Source of the DNA: Nitrososphaerota archaeon
GTDB lineage: Archaea; Thermoproteota; Nitrososphaeria; Nitrososphaerales; JACPRH01
Direction of reading: 5' to 3'
Assembly (NCBI GenBank): GCA_016190055.1
Contig: JACPRH010000010.1
Span: 1-64,000 of the forward strand
Length of the DNA stretch: 64,000 nt
The notes under the pieces were generated by a model. That model worked only from the letters and a program-made list of their open reading frames with translations. It ran no database searches and was not told the origin of the DNA. Positions 9,617 through 18,727 of this stretch are shown here, one piece after another. The number at the start of each line of letters is the position of its first letter. Within the stretch, counting starts at the first letter, position 1. Made by a program: the position numbers and the translations under genes.

Positions 9617-10027
9617 TTGTTGCGAGCTCCTTTAGCGGCCAAGGGTCTCTTGATCGCCGAGATATTCGGGGCAATCGCAGGCTTCTCGGGAGGAGAACCG
9701 CTCCTCCTCCACGATCCAAGCAGGAGGCTCCTAAGACTCCCATCAGACCTTCTCAAAGGCCTACCTATCACAAACTACTTTCCAGCCGGATTATGGCTAT
9801 TCTTTGTGTATGGAGCCGGGCTCTCACTGGAGATATACGGTCTTTGGAGGCAAAAACGCTGGGCCTGGCCTCTCGGTATCCTTCTCGGCGTAATCTGGAG
9901 ATGCTGGTTATCATTTGAGTTCTACCTCTCCGGCCTTCAACCATTCATAACAATTTGGCTGGTTCAACCCCTCACCGCACTCTTCCTATTACTACACATT
10001 AACCGCGAAACCTATTTTCACGATTAG
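9617..10027 (+). CDS. Four-helix membrane protein, unknown
   Basis: 136-residue integral membrane protein with about four hydrophobic helices (around residues 8-25, 55-75, 85-100, 110-130) separated by short basic loops such as WRQKRW. TTG start follows an AGGTGA Shine-Dalgarno four bases upstream. It precedes the first PQQ dehydrogenase but has a separate promoter, so co-function is not shown. Confidence 0.65.
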   Translation: MLRAPLAAKGLLIAEIFGAIAGFSGGEPLLLHDPSRRLLRLPSDLLKGLPITNYFPAGLWLFFVYGAGLSLEIYGLWRQKRWAWPLGILLGVIWRCWLSFEFYLSGLQPFITIWLVQPLTALFLLLHINRETYFHD

Positions 10028-10096
10028 GCCACAAATGGTCGTATGGAGACCGTCTTACCGTTCTTTATATCAAACTAGTTGGCAAGATACCTGAAA

Positions 10097-12274
10097 ATGT
10101 TATCGAGCAAATATTGGATAACTACTAACTGTATAATACTAGCCATACTAGCATTCAGCATATTCACACCAACACTAGCGTTCGCAGCACCCCTAGGAGG
10201 CAACGGCAAGGACTGGATGGATGTCAACGGTAACAGCTGGGCCCAGAATTACAGCCCTCAGACCCAGATCAACAAAGACAACGTTCAGAATCTAGAAGTA
10301 AAATGGATCTTCCCAGTTGGGAGCAAAACCCTAGCACCAACCGCGTTACAGACGCTTTCTATCAGCGAAGGATCAACTACTCCGCCCATCGTGAGAGATG
10401 GCGTAGTCTATATCATGACCAACTACAAGCGTACATATGCCATAGACGCCAAAACAGGAAAACAGGCATGGGCGTATGACTACACAATCAACGTTACAGC
10501 CACCAGACAAAGGCTACCTGTGGCGTTGACAAGTGTTCCCCACTCACACGGCTTCAGATACTGGGAGAGTGGCAATGCAATACTCGACTACGGGATAGCA
10601 TGCGACATCTACGCAATCGACGCCAAGACCGGTAAAGAGAAGTTCAGGATCAACGATCTCTGTCTCAACGTACCTGGAAATACGAATAGTTACGGGACTG
10701 GCTTAAGCTACGGTGCAAGCGTAGGAACCTATGAAAAAGGCCGACAGTTCATCTACGTTTTACCTGGCAGCATGCATAGTAATCTGGCTAGACCGGACTC
10801 AAGACACGTTACAATGGGCATCAGCATGGATGCACCCTATCAAATCATGTGGCGAGTATTCAGCGCTCCACCTCAGGGCGTCTTAGTCAAGGACTGGGCA
10901 CTAGAGGAATGCGACATCGGATACTTCCGAGACATCCCGTGCAGCGAAGTTGCGAAAGTGAACAGAGCAGGACTGGAATGGGACTTCGCACGACCCAATG
11001 AACCACCCAGCAAATGGGCTGGAGTAACAGCTAACTGGGGTCAACCAGTAGTAGACGAAGACACCGGCATCATGTACACACAGACAGGCAACCAAGGACC
11101 CTACTCGAACATGTCATTAGCACCAGGACCAAGACTCTACGGCAGCACCATTATGGCCATAGATATGAACAAGGGCAAACGTGTCTGGTGGCTACAACCA
11201 TTCCCGCATGACCCATATGACTACGACTGCAACTGGAGCGGCATATTACTAGAGAATCCGACACTCGGCAAAGTCTACGTTAAGGGCTGCAAGGAAGGCA
11301 TCTTCTACGTCATGGATGCAGCTACAGGCCAACCAAAGTACAAGGTTGATGTAGTTCAAGACCAAGCTGCAAGAGGACAAATTTTACCAATTGCCACAAC
11401 GCCTCCGCCGGACGGGATACGAACATACATGCCCGATCCGAAGAGCTACTACGACATGAGGGAATGGAACTGGATCAGCTACCCAGCTACCAAGCCAGGT
11501 GAGAAAGGTAAGTACTTCACTCTACCCGCAACTATGTATCCGAGCTGGACAAACGGAATCTTCGGAACTGATATGTCGTTCGATCCAAAAACACAAACAC
11601 TGATGCTCTACGAAGATGCCATAGTGCGAGTTGTAACTCGAGAGTTTCCCTCCGAGCCGGGTCGAGAGCTCTTCACCACCATTCGTGCAGAGCCCGCTAA
11701 TAGCACAGTAGTTGCAAGAGACATCGTAACAGGCAAAGTCAAATGGACCTGGTTCTACGGATACAGTGCACAACGTTCCGCCATGGCGGTCTCAGGCGAC
11801 ATGGTCTTCAGCGGCTTCACAGATGGCTACCTAAGGTTCTTTGACATAAACTCAGGAAAATTGCTGAAAGAACTACCGCTAGGTGCACCGGTAACAATAG
11901 GTGTAACAATAGGCAAAGATTCCAGCGGAGACTCAAAAATATTCGCAATGTCCGGCTCATCTGCACTAATTGCTCCAGCCTACTATAAAGTAGCAGACAT
12001 GGTGCCTGGCACCCTCGTTGCAATAGGCCTCTCCGATAAGGCGACTACCGGCCAAACAACCACTGTCACCACCACCCAGAGCACAACCCTAACAACAACC
12101 TCATCTACAACCGTAGCCACAACAGTCACCACATCTGCACCAGCACAAACCGTGACAGCAACTCAATCAGTCACCCAAACCACAGGCCTACCATCAGAAG
12201 TTACCTATGCAGCAGTTGGAGTAGCAGTAATTGCTCTGATTGCAGCAGCAGTACTAGTAATGCGAAAGAAGTAG
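10097..12274 (+). CDS. Secreted PQQ-dependent beta-propeller dehydrogenase, membrane anchored
   Basis: Predicted quinoprotein alcohol dehydrogenase outside the membrane. Signal peptide residues 1-29 (ending AFA before APLGG), then repeated Trp-docking blades (AIDAKTGKQAW, AIDMNKGKRVWW, ARDIVTGKVKW). PHDPYDYDCNW contains Asp375-Tyr376-Asp377: the first Asp matches the catalytic base and the +2 Asp matches the extra lanthanide ligand of XoxF-type enzymes. The TGNQGPY Asn matches the conserved metal-binding Asn. A Thr-rich stalk (about residues 645-695) leads to a C-terminal membrane helix and MRKK. ATG 10097 lies about 30 nt after TTTATAT (10062-10068), a nearly leaderless start; in-frame TTG at 10079 is less likely. 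The vicinal Cys-Cys of methanol dehydrogenases is absent. Substrate unknown. Confidence 0.88.
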   Translation: MLSSKYWITTNCIILAILAFSIFTPTLAFAAPLGGNGKDWMDVNGNSWAQNYSPQTQINKDNVQNLEVKWIFPVGSKTLAPTALQTLSISEGSTTPPIVRDGVVYIMTNYKRTYAIDAKTGKQAWAYDYTINVTATRQRLPVALTSVPHSHGFRYWESGNAILDYGIACDIYAIDAKTGKEKFRINDLCLNVPGNTNSYGTGLSYGASVGTYEKGRQFIYVLPGSMHSNLARPDSRHVTMGISMDAPYQIMWRVFSAPPQGVLVKDWALEECDIGYFRDIPCSEVAKVNRAGLEWDFARPNEPPSKWAGVTANWGQPVVDEDTGIMYTQTGNQGPYSNMSLAPGPRLYGSTIMAIDMNKGKRVWWLQPFPHDPYDYDCNWSGILLENPTLGKVYVKGCKEGIFYVMDAATGQPKYKVDVVQDQAARGQILPIATTPPPDGIRTYMPDPKSYYDMREWNWISYPATKPGEKGKYFTLPATMYPSWTNGIFGTDMSFDPKTQTLMLYEDAIVRVVTREFPSEPGRELFTTIRAEPANSTVVARDIVTGKVKWTWFYGYSAQRSAMAVSGDMVFSGFTDGYLRFFDINSGKLLKELPLGAPVTIGVTIGKDSSGDSKIFAMSGSSALIAPAYYKVADMVPGTLVAIGLSDKATTGQTTTVTTTQSTTLTTTSSTTVATTVTTSAPAQTVTATQSVTQTTGLPSEVTYAAVGVAVIALIAAAVLVMRKK

Positions 12275-12287
12275 AAGCAGTAACATC

Positions 12288-12321
12288 GGACGATCTCACG
12301 AGATCGTCCTTCTCCTATTTT
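12288..12321 (+). terminator. Terminator of first PQQ dehydrogenase
   Basis: Perfect 10-bp stem GGACGATCTC/GAGATCGTCC with an AC loop, followed by TTCTCCTATTTT. The same GACGATC hairpin follows the second PQQ gene and the pseudogene between them. Confidence 0.85.
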
Positions 12322-12352
12322 ATTGGGAAATAACACCTAGCTCCTCAAACGC

Positions 12353-12441
12353 AGCAGCTCTACAGGTAGGGTTATGGCGGCCCGCAACAGGCTGGTTAGT
12401 ATTTTCCCCGTGAATGCTAGGATTCACATGTCTGCATCCAA
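12353..12441. repeat. PQQ-gene 3' flank repeat, copy A
   Basis: About 90 nt downstream of the terminator closely match 15750-15852: CTCAAACGCAGCA, GGGTT.TGGCGGCC, ACAGGCTGGT.AGTAT.TTCCCC and CACATG.CTGCA blocks. In this copy GTGAAT/ATTCAC makes a 6-bp hairpin. It lies past the terminator, so it may be duplication residue or an independent element. Confidence 0.7.
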
Positions 12442-12497
12442 CAATAATACCTTATCCGCCTCTTTGTTGTCGCCGAATTCTACCTGTGTCAGATTCC

Positions 12498-12523
12498 GTA
12501 GAATTAGAGAATTAGAATTCTAC
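12498..12523. repeat. Inverted repeat upstream of DUF1540 gene
   Basis: GTAGAATT and AATTCTAC arms of 8 bp around a 10-nt spacer. It is about 100 nt upstream of the next gene and could be an operator or a hairpin. Confidence 0.4.
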
Positions 12524-12622
12524 TCCTAAACACTACAATGAATCTATATAATTCTGCAATACAGTAATTAATCTAAGTATATTCGGTAGAAATAAATATC
12601 CGTTACACATTATGACAATCAA

Positions 12623-12916
12623 ATGACAACAGTGGAAATGGTTAGGGTAGCAGGTTGCGATATGACTAGCTGCTCATACAACAAGGAGAACCAGTGCCAT
12701 ACACCAGGGATAAGTGTCGGGCCGCACGCAGAGTGCAATACCTTCAACTATAGAGGAAACAGTTCAGGCGGATTACAAGAAGTGATCGGAGGCGTAGGCG
12801 CCTGCATAGCATCCAGCTGCCAGTATAATGAGATGCTGGAGTGCAAAGCTCCCAACATCGACGTAGGCGACGATCAAACCCACGCTGACTGCGAAACCTA
12901 CAAGCCTAGAGCATAA
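12623..12916 (+). CDS. Cysteine-rich protein with two DUF1540-like domains
   Basis: 97 residues with two similar Cys modules. Each has the order C-x4-C-x-Y-N...C-x-(T/A)-P...I-x-V-G...C-x-T (first: GCDMTSCSYNKENQCHTPGI; second: ACIASSCQYNEMLECKAPNI). The pattern matches the DUF1540 family of small putative metal-binding proteins. It sits between the first PQQ dehydrogenase and the relict of another PQQ gene. A role linked to the dehydrogenases is only a guess from position. Confidence 0.75.
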   Translation: MTTVEMVRVAGCDMTSCSYNKENQCHTPGISVGPHAECNTFNYRGNSSGGLQEVIGGVGACIASSCQYNEMLECKAPNIDVGDDQTHADCETYKPRA

Positions 12917-12987
12917 GTCAACCAGCCCACCCACCAATCTTCTCGGTTTTTTGCGCCCAACCTAGCCTAGCATTCTTAATTCGATAG

Positions 12988-13237
12988 ATATCCAGAAGGT
13001 ACGTTACACTACTCAGCATCGGCCTATCAGACAAAGCTGAACCACGCGCAAAAACCACAACAGTCACCAGCACCGCCTCAACAACAGTGACCACAACCGC
13101 ACCAGCTCAAACCATAATCTCACAAATCACACAGACCTCAAGACTCCCCGCAGAAGTAACCTGCGCAGCAGTAGCAGTAGCAATAATAGCGATCGTAGGT
13201 GCAGGCAGCAGTACTAGTAATGCATAGACGAGTATAG
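12988..13237 (+). pseudogene. Relict C-terminus of a third PQQ dehydrogenase
   Basis: Conceptual translation from 13015 reads SIGLSDKAEPRAKTTTVTST, then a Thr/Ala-rich stretch, then LPAEVTCAAVAVAIIAI. This is collinear with the end of the flanking PQQ proteins (IGLSDKATTG..., Thr stalk, LPSEVTYAAVGVAVIALI). The catalytic propeller is gone. An extra base in the last part shifts GTACTAGTAATG out of frame, giving an early stop at 13225; the ancestral frame would end at TAG 13235-13237. The first 27 nt (PEGTL-like) also need a frameshift to align. Confidence 0.88.
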
Positions 13238-13246
13238 AATTATCAA

Positions 13247-13270
13247 TAGACGATCCACAAGGATAGTCTA
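13247..13270 (+). terminator. Relict terminator of the PQQ pseudogene
   Basis: TAGACGATCC/GGATAGTCTA stem with one mismatch and an ACAA loop. It is the counterpart of the hairpins following the two intact PQQ genes. Confidence 0.7.
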
Positions 13271-13417
13271 CCCTTTCCTAGCATAGCTGGATATTGTCGG
13301 GCTGAGACCAGTAATCGAACGAATTTATCGGGTCTTTCAGCATAGGTTTATTTTTACATATTAAATCTTAAAAGAAGTCAGAAATACTTATTATTAAGGA
13401 ACGCGTTATTAGTTAAA

Positions 13418-15664
13418 ATGTCATATAAAGCAAAACTTAGACTATTCTCTCTGTTTATTGTAGCAATGTTTGCGTTCAGTAGCTTCGCATCCTCATTCGC
13501 GTATGCTGCGCCTCTCGCCGACACGGCGAAGGACTGGCAGTACGTCAACGGCAACAGCTGGGGCTGGAACTACAGCCCAGAGACACAGATCAACAAGAGC
13601 AGCGTCAAGAATCTTGAGGTAAAGTGGATCTTCCCGCTACAAGGCAAGAGCTCAGTCTCACCGGCAATGGCGTTCATTCAATCTGGGCTTGGCGGTGAAG
13701 GCTCAACCACACCACCAATAGTTAGAAACGGCAAGGTCTTTGTGACAACCAACTTCATGCGAACAATCGCTATCGACGCCAAGACCGGTAAAGAGGCCTG
13801 GAGATATGACTACGTCATCAACATAACAGACGTTCAGAATCGGATCCCTGTATCTCTAGGGCCGAGACCTCATCTGCACGGCTTCCGATACTGGGAAGGC
13901 GGCAACATGCTTCTCCTTAACGGATTAGCCTGCGACTTTTACGGTATTAACGCAGACACCGGCAAGAACGCCCTATGGGTCAAAGACCTCTGCAAAGACA
14001 TACCTGGAAACATTTACGCGTATTACAAATACGCCGCCTTCGCAGCCGCTTCAAGCCTAGCTAACATAGGAACCTACGACAAAGGCAAGCAGTTCGTATT
14101 CATACTACCGGGCAGTATGCATGCAACAATCTTCCTCGGCGACTCACGACACGTAACTCTCGGCATCGATATGAACACCTCGCAAATTAAATGGAGAATC
14201 TTCAGCTATCCACCGCAAGACAGGCCCAGTAAAGACTGGGCATTTGAGGAGTGCAGCATCGGATACTTCCAGACATTCCCCTGCCAAGATGTGGCAGCGA
14301 AGAACCGCGCACAACTCGAATGGGACTGGACCTTCCCGAACCAGAACCCAAGCCCATACGGTGGAGTCACAGCCAACTGGGGACAAGCAATAGTAGATGA
14401 AGACACAGGCATATTCTACACACAAACAGGCAACCAAGGACCATTTACAAATGTCTCTCTTACCCCCGGACCAAGACTCTACGGCAGCACCATAATGGCT
14501 ATCGACATGAATGCAGGAAAGCGCATATGGTGGCTACAACCCTTCCCACATGATCCATACGACTACGACTGCAACTGGGGAGGAATACTTGCAGATGTCC
14601 AAGGACTAGGTAAAGTCTACATGAAGGGATGCAAGGAAGGAAGACTCTACGTAATGAATGCGACAAACGGCAAACCTCTCTATGTGAAAGATGTGGTGGA
14701 GGAGCAGGTGCAGTGGGCCCAGATTACCTCAGCAGCCTCTCAAGAGCACGGAGCAGGCGGAGTCAAGTATCATCTCACTGACCCGTACAGCGATGATCTG
14801 AGAAACTGGACCGCAATCACAGATGGAAAACACTGTACAGCTCCTTGCAATGTCTACCCATTCTGGAGCAACGGCATCTTCGCCACAGACATGTCCTATG
14901 ATGGTAACAGCACGCTGTACCATTATGCTTCAGCATTACAAGTAAGAATAGTTAAAGAAAACCCCTACATCATAGGTCAAAGTGTTACCGTCAGCGTAGT
15001 GGATCCAAAAACAAACACCACGATAGTTGCAAGAGACATAGCTACAGGTAATGTGAAGTGGAGATACTTCTATCCAATAGCCCAGCAACGCTCACACATG
15101 GTAGTTACACCCGAACTGCTCTTCACAGGCTTCACAGACGGCTACATGAGATTCTTCGACAAAAACACCGGCACAGTCCTCAACGAAATCAATCTAGGAT
15201 CAGACATGAGGGTCGGTATTACTACTGGACAGGACTCTGATGGCAAACAACTGATATTCACAATCGTCGGCACAGGCGCCAGCGCAATCACACCAGCAAC
15301 ACCCGGCACAGTCGTCGCACTAGGGTTATCCGCACAGGCACCCGGAGCCACGGTCACCACAGCCACAACCACAGTAACGACAACAACTACTTCCGTTTCA
15401 ACTACAACTGCTGCCGCTACGACAATCACATCCACTATACCTGCAACCACAACCACCATTACATCAACGCTCCCAGGAGGCCAAACAACCACAATCACAA
15501 GCACAATCCCCGCTCAAACCATCACAACAACTATACCCGGCGGTGTAACAACCATCACATCCCCACAAGCAGGTGGTCTCCCAGTAGAAATCACCTACGC
15601 AGTAGCAGCAATAGCTGTAATCGCAATCATCGCAGCAGCATTCCTAGCAATGAGAAAGAGATAG
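13418..15664 (+). CDS. Second secreted PQQ-dependent beta-propeller dehydrogenase
   Basis: Paralogue of the 10097-12274 product with the same layout: signal peptide (to about residue 31, SFAYAAP), beta-propeller with WRYDY, IDMNAGKRIWW and ATGNVKWR Trp-docking motifs, Thr-rich stalk (about residues 650-715, longer than in the paralogue) and C-terminal membrane helix ending AMRKR. Asp382-Tyr383-Asp384 in DPYDYDCNW repeats the catalytic/lanthanide Asp pair, and TGNQGPF holds the metal-binding Asn. A TACTTATTATT box (about 13383-13393) places transcription start almost at the ATG. Insertions around residues 190-200 and 440-470 distinguish it from its sister, so substrate range may differ. Confidence 0.88.
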   Translation: MSYKAKLRLFSLFIVAMFAFSSFASSFAYAAPLADTAKDWQYVNGNSWGWNYSPETQINKSSVKNLEVKWIFPLQGKSSVSPAMAFIQSGLGGEGSTTPPIVRNGKVFVTTNFMRTIAIDAKTGKEAWRYDYVINITDVQNRIPVSLGPRPHLHGFRYWEGGNMLLLNGLACDFYGINADTGKNALWVKDLCKDIPGNIYAYYKYAAFAAASSLANIGTYDKGKQFVFILPGSMHATIFLGDSRHVTLGIDMNTSQIKWRIFSYPPQDRPSKDWAFEECSIGYFQTFPCQDVAAKNRAQLEWDWTFPNQNPSPYGGVTANWGQAIVDEDTGIFYTQTGNQGPFTNVSLTPGPRLYGSTIMAIDMNAGKRIWWLQPFPHDPYDYDCNWGGILADVQGLGKVYMKGCKEGRLYVMNATNGKPLYVKDVVEEQVQWAQITSAASQEHGAGGVKYHLTDPYSDDLRNWTAITDGKHCTAPCNVYPFWSNGIFATDMSYDGNSTLYHYASALQVRIVKENPYIIGQSVTVSVVDPKTNTTIVARDIATGNVKWRYFYPIAQQRSHMVVTPELLFTGFTDGYMRFFDKNTGTVLNEINLGSDMRVGITTGQDSDGKQLIFTIVGTGASAITPATPGTVVALGLSAQAPGATVTTATTTVTTTTTSVSTTTAAATTITSTIPATTTTITSTLPGGQTTTITSTIPAQTITTTIPGGVTTITSPQAGGLPVEITYAVAAIAVIAIIAAAFLAMRKR

Positions 15665-15682
15665 TAATAGACGCAAGTGGCA

Positions 15683-15720
15683 GACGATCCCTAGCAAGGA
15701 TCGTCCTCCCCATATTTTAT
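15683..15720 (+). terminator. Terminator of second PQQ dehydrogenase
   Basis: GACGATCC/GGATCGTC 8-bp stem with CTAGCAA loop, followed by CTCCCCATATTTTA. Confidence 0.8.
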
Positions 15721-15749
15721 TGGTAAAACAACTACCGATTATGCTTGCA

Positions 15750-15852
15750 CCTCAAACGCAGCAATACCTATGGTGGGGTTGTGGCGGCCTAGATGACAGG
15801 CTGGTCAGTATCTTCCCCACAGGGTGCAGGAGCCACATGCCTGCACCCATCC
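15750..15852. repeat. PQQ-gene 3' flank repeat, copy B
   Basis: Matches 12353-12441. In this copy GGGTGCAGG and CCTGCACCC form a perfect 9-bp hairpin. Just downstream, bases 15868-15888 carry GAAGCATTGCAAATCTATCT, a motif also found in the larger intergenic repeats at 16443 and 56789. Confidence 0.7.
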
Positions 15853-15881
15853 ACCATACTACACTGTGAAGCATTGCAAAT

Positions 15882-16103
15882 CTATCTCTTACTTATCTGC
15901 CGCATAGAGATTAGCAGAAAAGCAACTACGATCACTACTGGAGTACTGTGAAGTGTCATTTCTAGAGGTGTCTTGCCGATGGCATCCTGAATCTCTCCAA
16001 TAGAATTATGGTAGAGAAGATCACCCACAACTGCAAGTAGCGCTATTATCGACCCGATCAGAATAAGTTTCCAAGCACCCTTACCGAAATCCATATCCCC
16101 CAA
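15882..16103 (-). CDS. Small two-helix membrane protein
   Basis: 73 residues with two hydrophobic helices (about 12-30 and 52-67) linked by an amphipathic loop, ending MRQISKR. No known family. Convergent with the second PQQ dehydrogenase. Confidence 0.5.
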   Translation of the reverse strand: MGDMDFGKGAWKLILIGSIIALLAVVGDLLYHNSIGEIQDAIGKTPLEMTLHSTPVVIVVAFLLISMRQISKR

Positions 16104-16184
16104 AATAATAAAACCGCATCAGCAACATATCAACATTATCAAACCGCCCAAAACACAGCCGATCTAATCAAAAAGCCTCTTGCC

Positions 16185-16560
16185 CAGCCCTACATAAACC
16201 CAATCAAACCAATACAGTAAACAGCGCCATAGCAAACAGCACTTGCAATTCTAACATAACCTTCAACCAAAAACTCAGGGGATAATCTTGCAGCCAGAAC
16301 CAATGCTTCCAACAAGCATTGCAAGCCTAGTATCTCATCCTAGCAGAACGCTTAGAACAGCAGCTAGCTTCTTATACTGCTTTCATCGCTTTATAACCTC
16401 CCCCCCTAGGACGAGGCAAGCCAGCGTAATAGTCTACACCGTGAAGCATCGCAAATCTGTCTAGCATAGCAGTGAAGCATTACTCTACTTGTGCAACACC
16501 CTGTTTTCAAACGCAAATACTCAGAGCATCCTCATGACTCTAACCAAAAGTTGCAGGGGA
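16185..16560. repeat. 375-bp intergenic repeat, copy 1 (candidate ncRNA locus)
   Basis: Collinear with 56535-56908, 40 kb away, with only small indels. Shared blocks: GGATAATCTTGCA, CGCTTAGAACAGCA, a TATA-like box followed by CCTCCCCCCCTAGG (16397-16410), GAAGCATCGCAAATCTGTCT (16443-16462) and a CTGTTT.CAAA...AATA.TCAG block. No open reading frame is conserved. The TATA-like TTTATAAC at 16390-16397 would start a transcript near 16420, covering the best-conserved part. Confidence 0.65.
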
Positions 16561-16632
16561 GGCTGCGCAGCTGACCGCAGCTAAGAGGCGTCGTTAACTG
16601 TTATATTGTTTGGATACGCATTGTACCATTGT

Positions 16633-17035
<403 letters not shown>

Positions 17036-17216
17036 CCAAGCATGCAAAGCCCCACAACAAGGCTAACTCTGCTCTGCAACAGCCTCCCCATTGGTTTCCA
17101 CAGGCCTTACCTCGGCAAAAATCAACGGATCAGAACTTCAGTAGCGTCCACCAGAGCGGATCGAACCGGTTTTGAAAGGTTAATATTGGGATTAATGATA
17201 GTACTTGTGCATAGAA

Positions 17217-18284
17217 ATGACCAAAGCTACACAAGAGGAAGAAACGGAAGCAACAGAAGAAACAACGGAAACAACCAAGAAGAAAGAAGATACTACCGAT
17301 ATTCTCGATACCGATCTTGAATCGCTGCCGGGCCTAGGCCCAGCGACGAAGAAGAAGCTGAATGACGCCGGAATTTACACTATTCTCGATTTAGCAGTTA
17401 AAAGCCCAAGTGAAATCGCTGACCGAATAGGCAGCGATCTTGCCCGTGCAACAGAGTTCGCTAACAAGGCGCGGCTACAACTAGTATCAGCCGGAGTCCT
17501 TGAGAAGGACTTTGTTCCTGCGAGCGAAATCTACAAGAAACGCCTAGCAATCGAACGCATCTCAACCGGCGTAAAAAGCCTCGACACCCTCCTCAGCGGC
17601 GGCATCGAGACTCAAGCCGTCACAGAGTTTTACGGAGAGTTCGGCTCAGGCAAAACACAGGTCTGCCACACCCTCTGCGTCATGGTCCAACTACCCAAAG
17701 AACAAGGCGGACTCGACGCAGGCGCAATCTACGTCGACACCGAAAATACCTTCAGACCCGAACGTATCGCAGGCATCGCAGAGGCAAGAGGCCTAGATCC
17801 TGATCAAATCTTAAGCCGCATCACAGTCGCAAAAGCCTACAACAGTAGCCACCAAGAACTAATCGTCGGCGAACTAGGCAGCGTACTAGACAAACAAAAA
17901 ATCAAACTCGTCATCGTCGACTCAGCAGTCGCCCACTTCAGAGCAGAATTCCTCGGAAGAGGAACCCTCGCAGACAGGCAGCAAAAACTCAACCGCTTCA
18001 TGCACATGCTAACAAGAACAAGCGAAGCCAGAAACCTCGCAGTCGTCGTCACAAACCAAGTACAAGCAACACCAGACGCCTTCTTCGGAGACCCCAATAA
18101 ACCAACAGGCGGACACGTAGTCGGCCACACCAGCACCTACCGCATCTACCTACGAAAAGCAGGCAAAAACCGCATAGCAAGAATGGTAGACAGCCCCTAC
18201 CACCCAGACCAAGAAGCCGCCTTCATGCTCGGATCCAAAGGCGTCGACGACGTACCAGAAGACGCACCCTCAAAACGACGATAA
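17217..18284 (+). CDS. radA: DNA repair and recombination protein RadA
   Basis: Archaeal RecA/Rad51-type recombinase that forms filaments on single-stranded DNA and drives strand exchange. An acidic Thr/Glu-rich N-terminal tail (residues 1-35) is followed by the helix-hairpin-helix domain (LPGLGPATKKKLNDAGI), the linker, Walker A GEFGSGKTQ (about residue 143), Walker B LVIVDS, and the DNA-binding loops up to GGHVVGHTSTYRIYLRK. ATG 17217 is chosen over TTG 17205: a TTAATATTG box lies about 30 nt upstream. 355 residues, slightly long because of the tail. Monocistronic, with its own terminator. Confidence 0.95.
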   Translation: MTKATQEEETEATEETTETTKKKEDTTDILDTDLESLPGLGPATKKKLNDAGIYTILDLAVKSPSEIADRIGSDLARATEFANKARLQLVSAGVLEKDFVPASEIYKKRLAIERISTGVKSLDTLLSGGIETQAVTEFYGEFGSGKTQVCHTLCVMVQLPKEQGGLDAGAIYVDTENTFRPERIAGIAEARGLDPDQILSRITVAKAYNSSHQELIVGELGSVLDKQKIKLVIVDSAVAHFRAEFLGRGTLADRQQKLNRFMHMLTRTSEARNLAVVVTNQVQATPDAFFGDPNKPTGGHVVGHTSTYRIYLRKAGKNRIARMVDSPYHPDQEAAFMLGSKGVDDVPEDAPSKRR

Positions 18285-18299
18285 ACCGAATAATAGCTC

Positions 18300-18373
18300 A
18301 CTAGGCTAGAACACCAAAACGAACGAACGAAAGATTCCAAAAAACACGAAACGAAACTAGCCTAGTCCCATTT
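18300..18373 (+). terminator. Long-stem terminator after radA
   Basis: ACTAGGCTAG (18300-18309) pairs perfectly with CTAGCCTAGT (18357-18366) across a 47-nt loop containing CGAA repeats, followed by CCCATTTTTA. Confidence 0.6.
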
Positions 18374-18469
18374 TTATCAACAAACACGAAGCAGTGGACA
18401 CGGTCTCCAGCAGAGTACTTCAGGGTAAGACTTAAGTAAGATTGTATTCTTACCGTATTTGGGATAGAT

Positions 18470-18727
18470 ATGGAGACTACACTCTCATCGAAGGGTCAAA
18501 TCGTAATTCCAAAAGAGGTTAGAGAGAAGCTTGGCCTGAAACCTGGCGACAAAGTTCGGCTCCAAGTTGAGGATAAGAAGATCGTATTGCAATTTCACGC
18601 TGAACCTCCAGAGGAGATATTTGTAAGAGCAGGCGGCCAACTGGTCGACCAAACCCTCAGAGAAGCGAAACAGGCTGATGAATTAAAGATCAAGCGACTC
18701 CTTGAAAGACTCGGCGCCACAGAATGA
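18470..18727 (+). CDS. AbrB/SpoVT-type antitoxin (VapB-like)
   Basis: N-terminal swapped-hairpin AbrB domain (TTLSSKGQIVIPKEVREKLG then LKPGDKVRLQVEDKKIVL) with a C-terminal helical tail that would wrap the toxin. Its stop overlaps the ATG of the PIN gene by four bases (ATGA), the usual translational coupling of VapBC pairs. It should bind its own promoter and neutralise the toxin. Confidence 0.9.
   Translation: METTLSSKGQIVIPKEVREKLGLKPGDKVRLQVEDKKIVLQFHAEPPEEIFVRAGGQLVDQTLREAKQADELKIKRLLERLGATE

Noticed and set aside
15142..15504. 120-codon minus-strand frame very rich in Val
   Set aside because: It is the complement of the Thr-rich stalk codons (ACA/ACC) of the second PQQ dehydrogenase.
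17080..17180. GGTTCGATCC on the minus strand, resembling a tRNA T-loop
   Set aside because: The bases on either side do not form a T-stem, and no acceptor stem, D-arm or anticodon arm can be folded around it.
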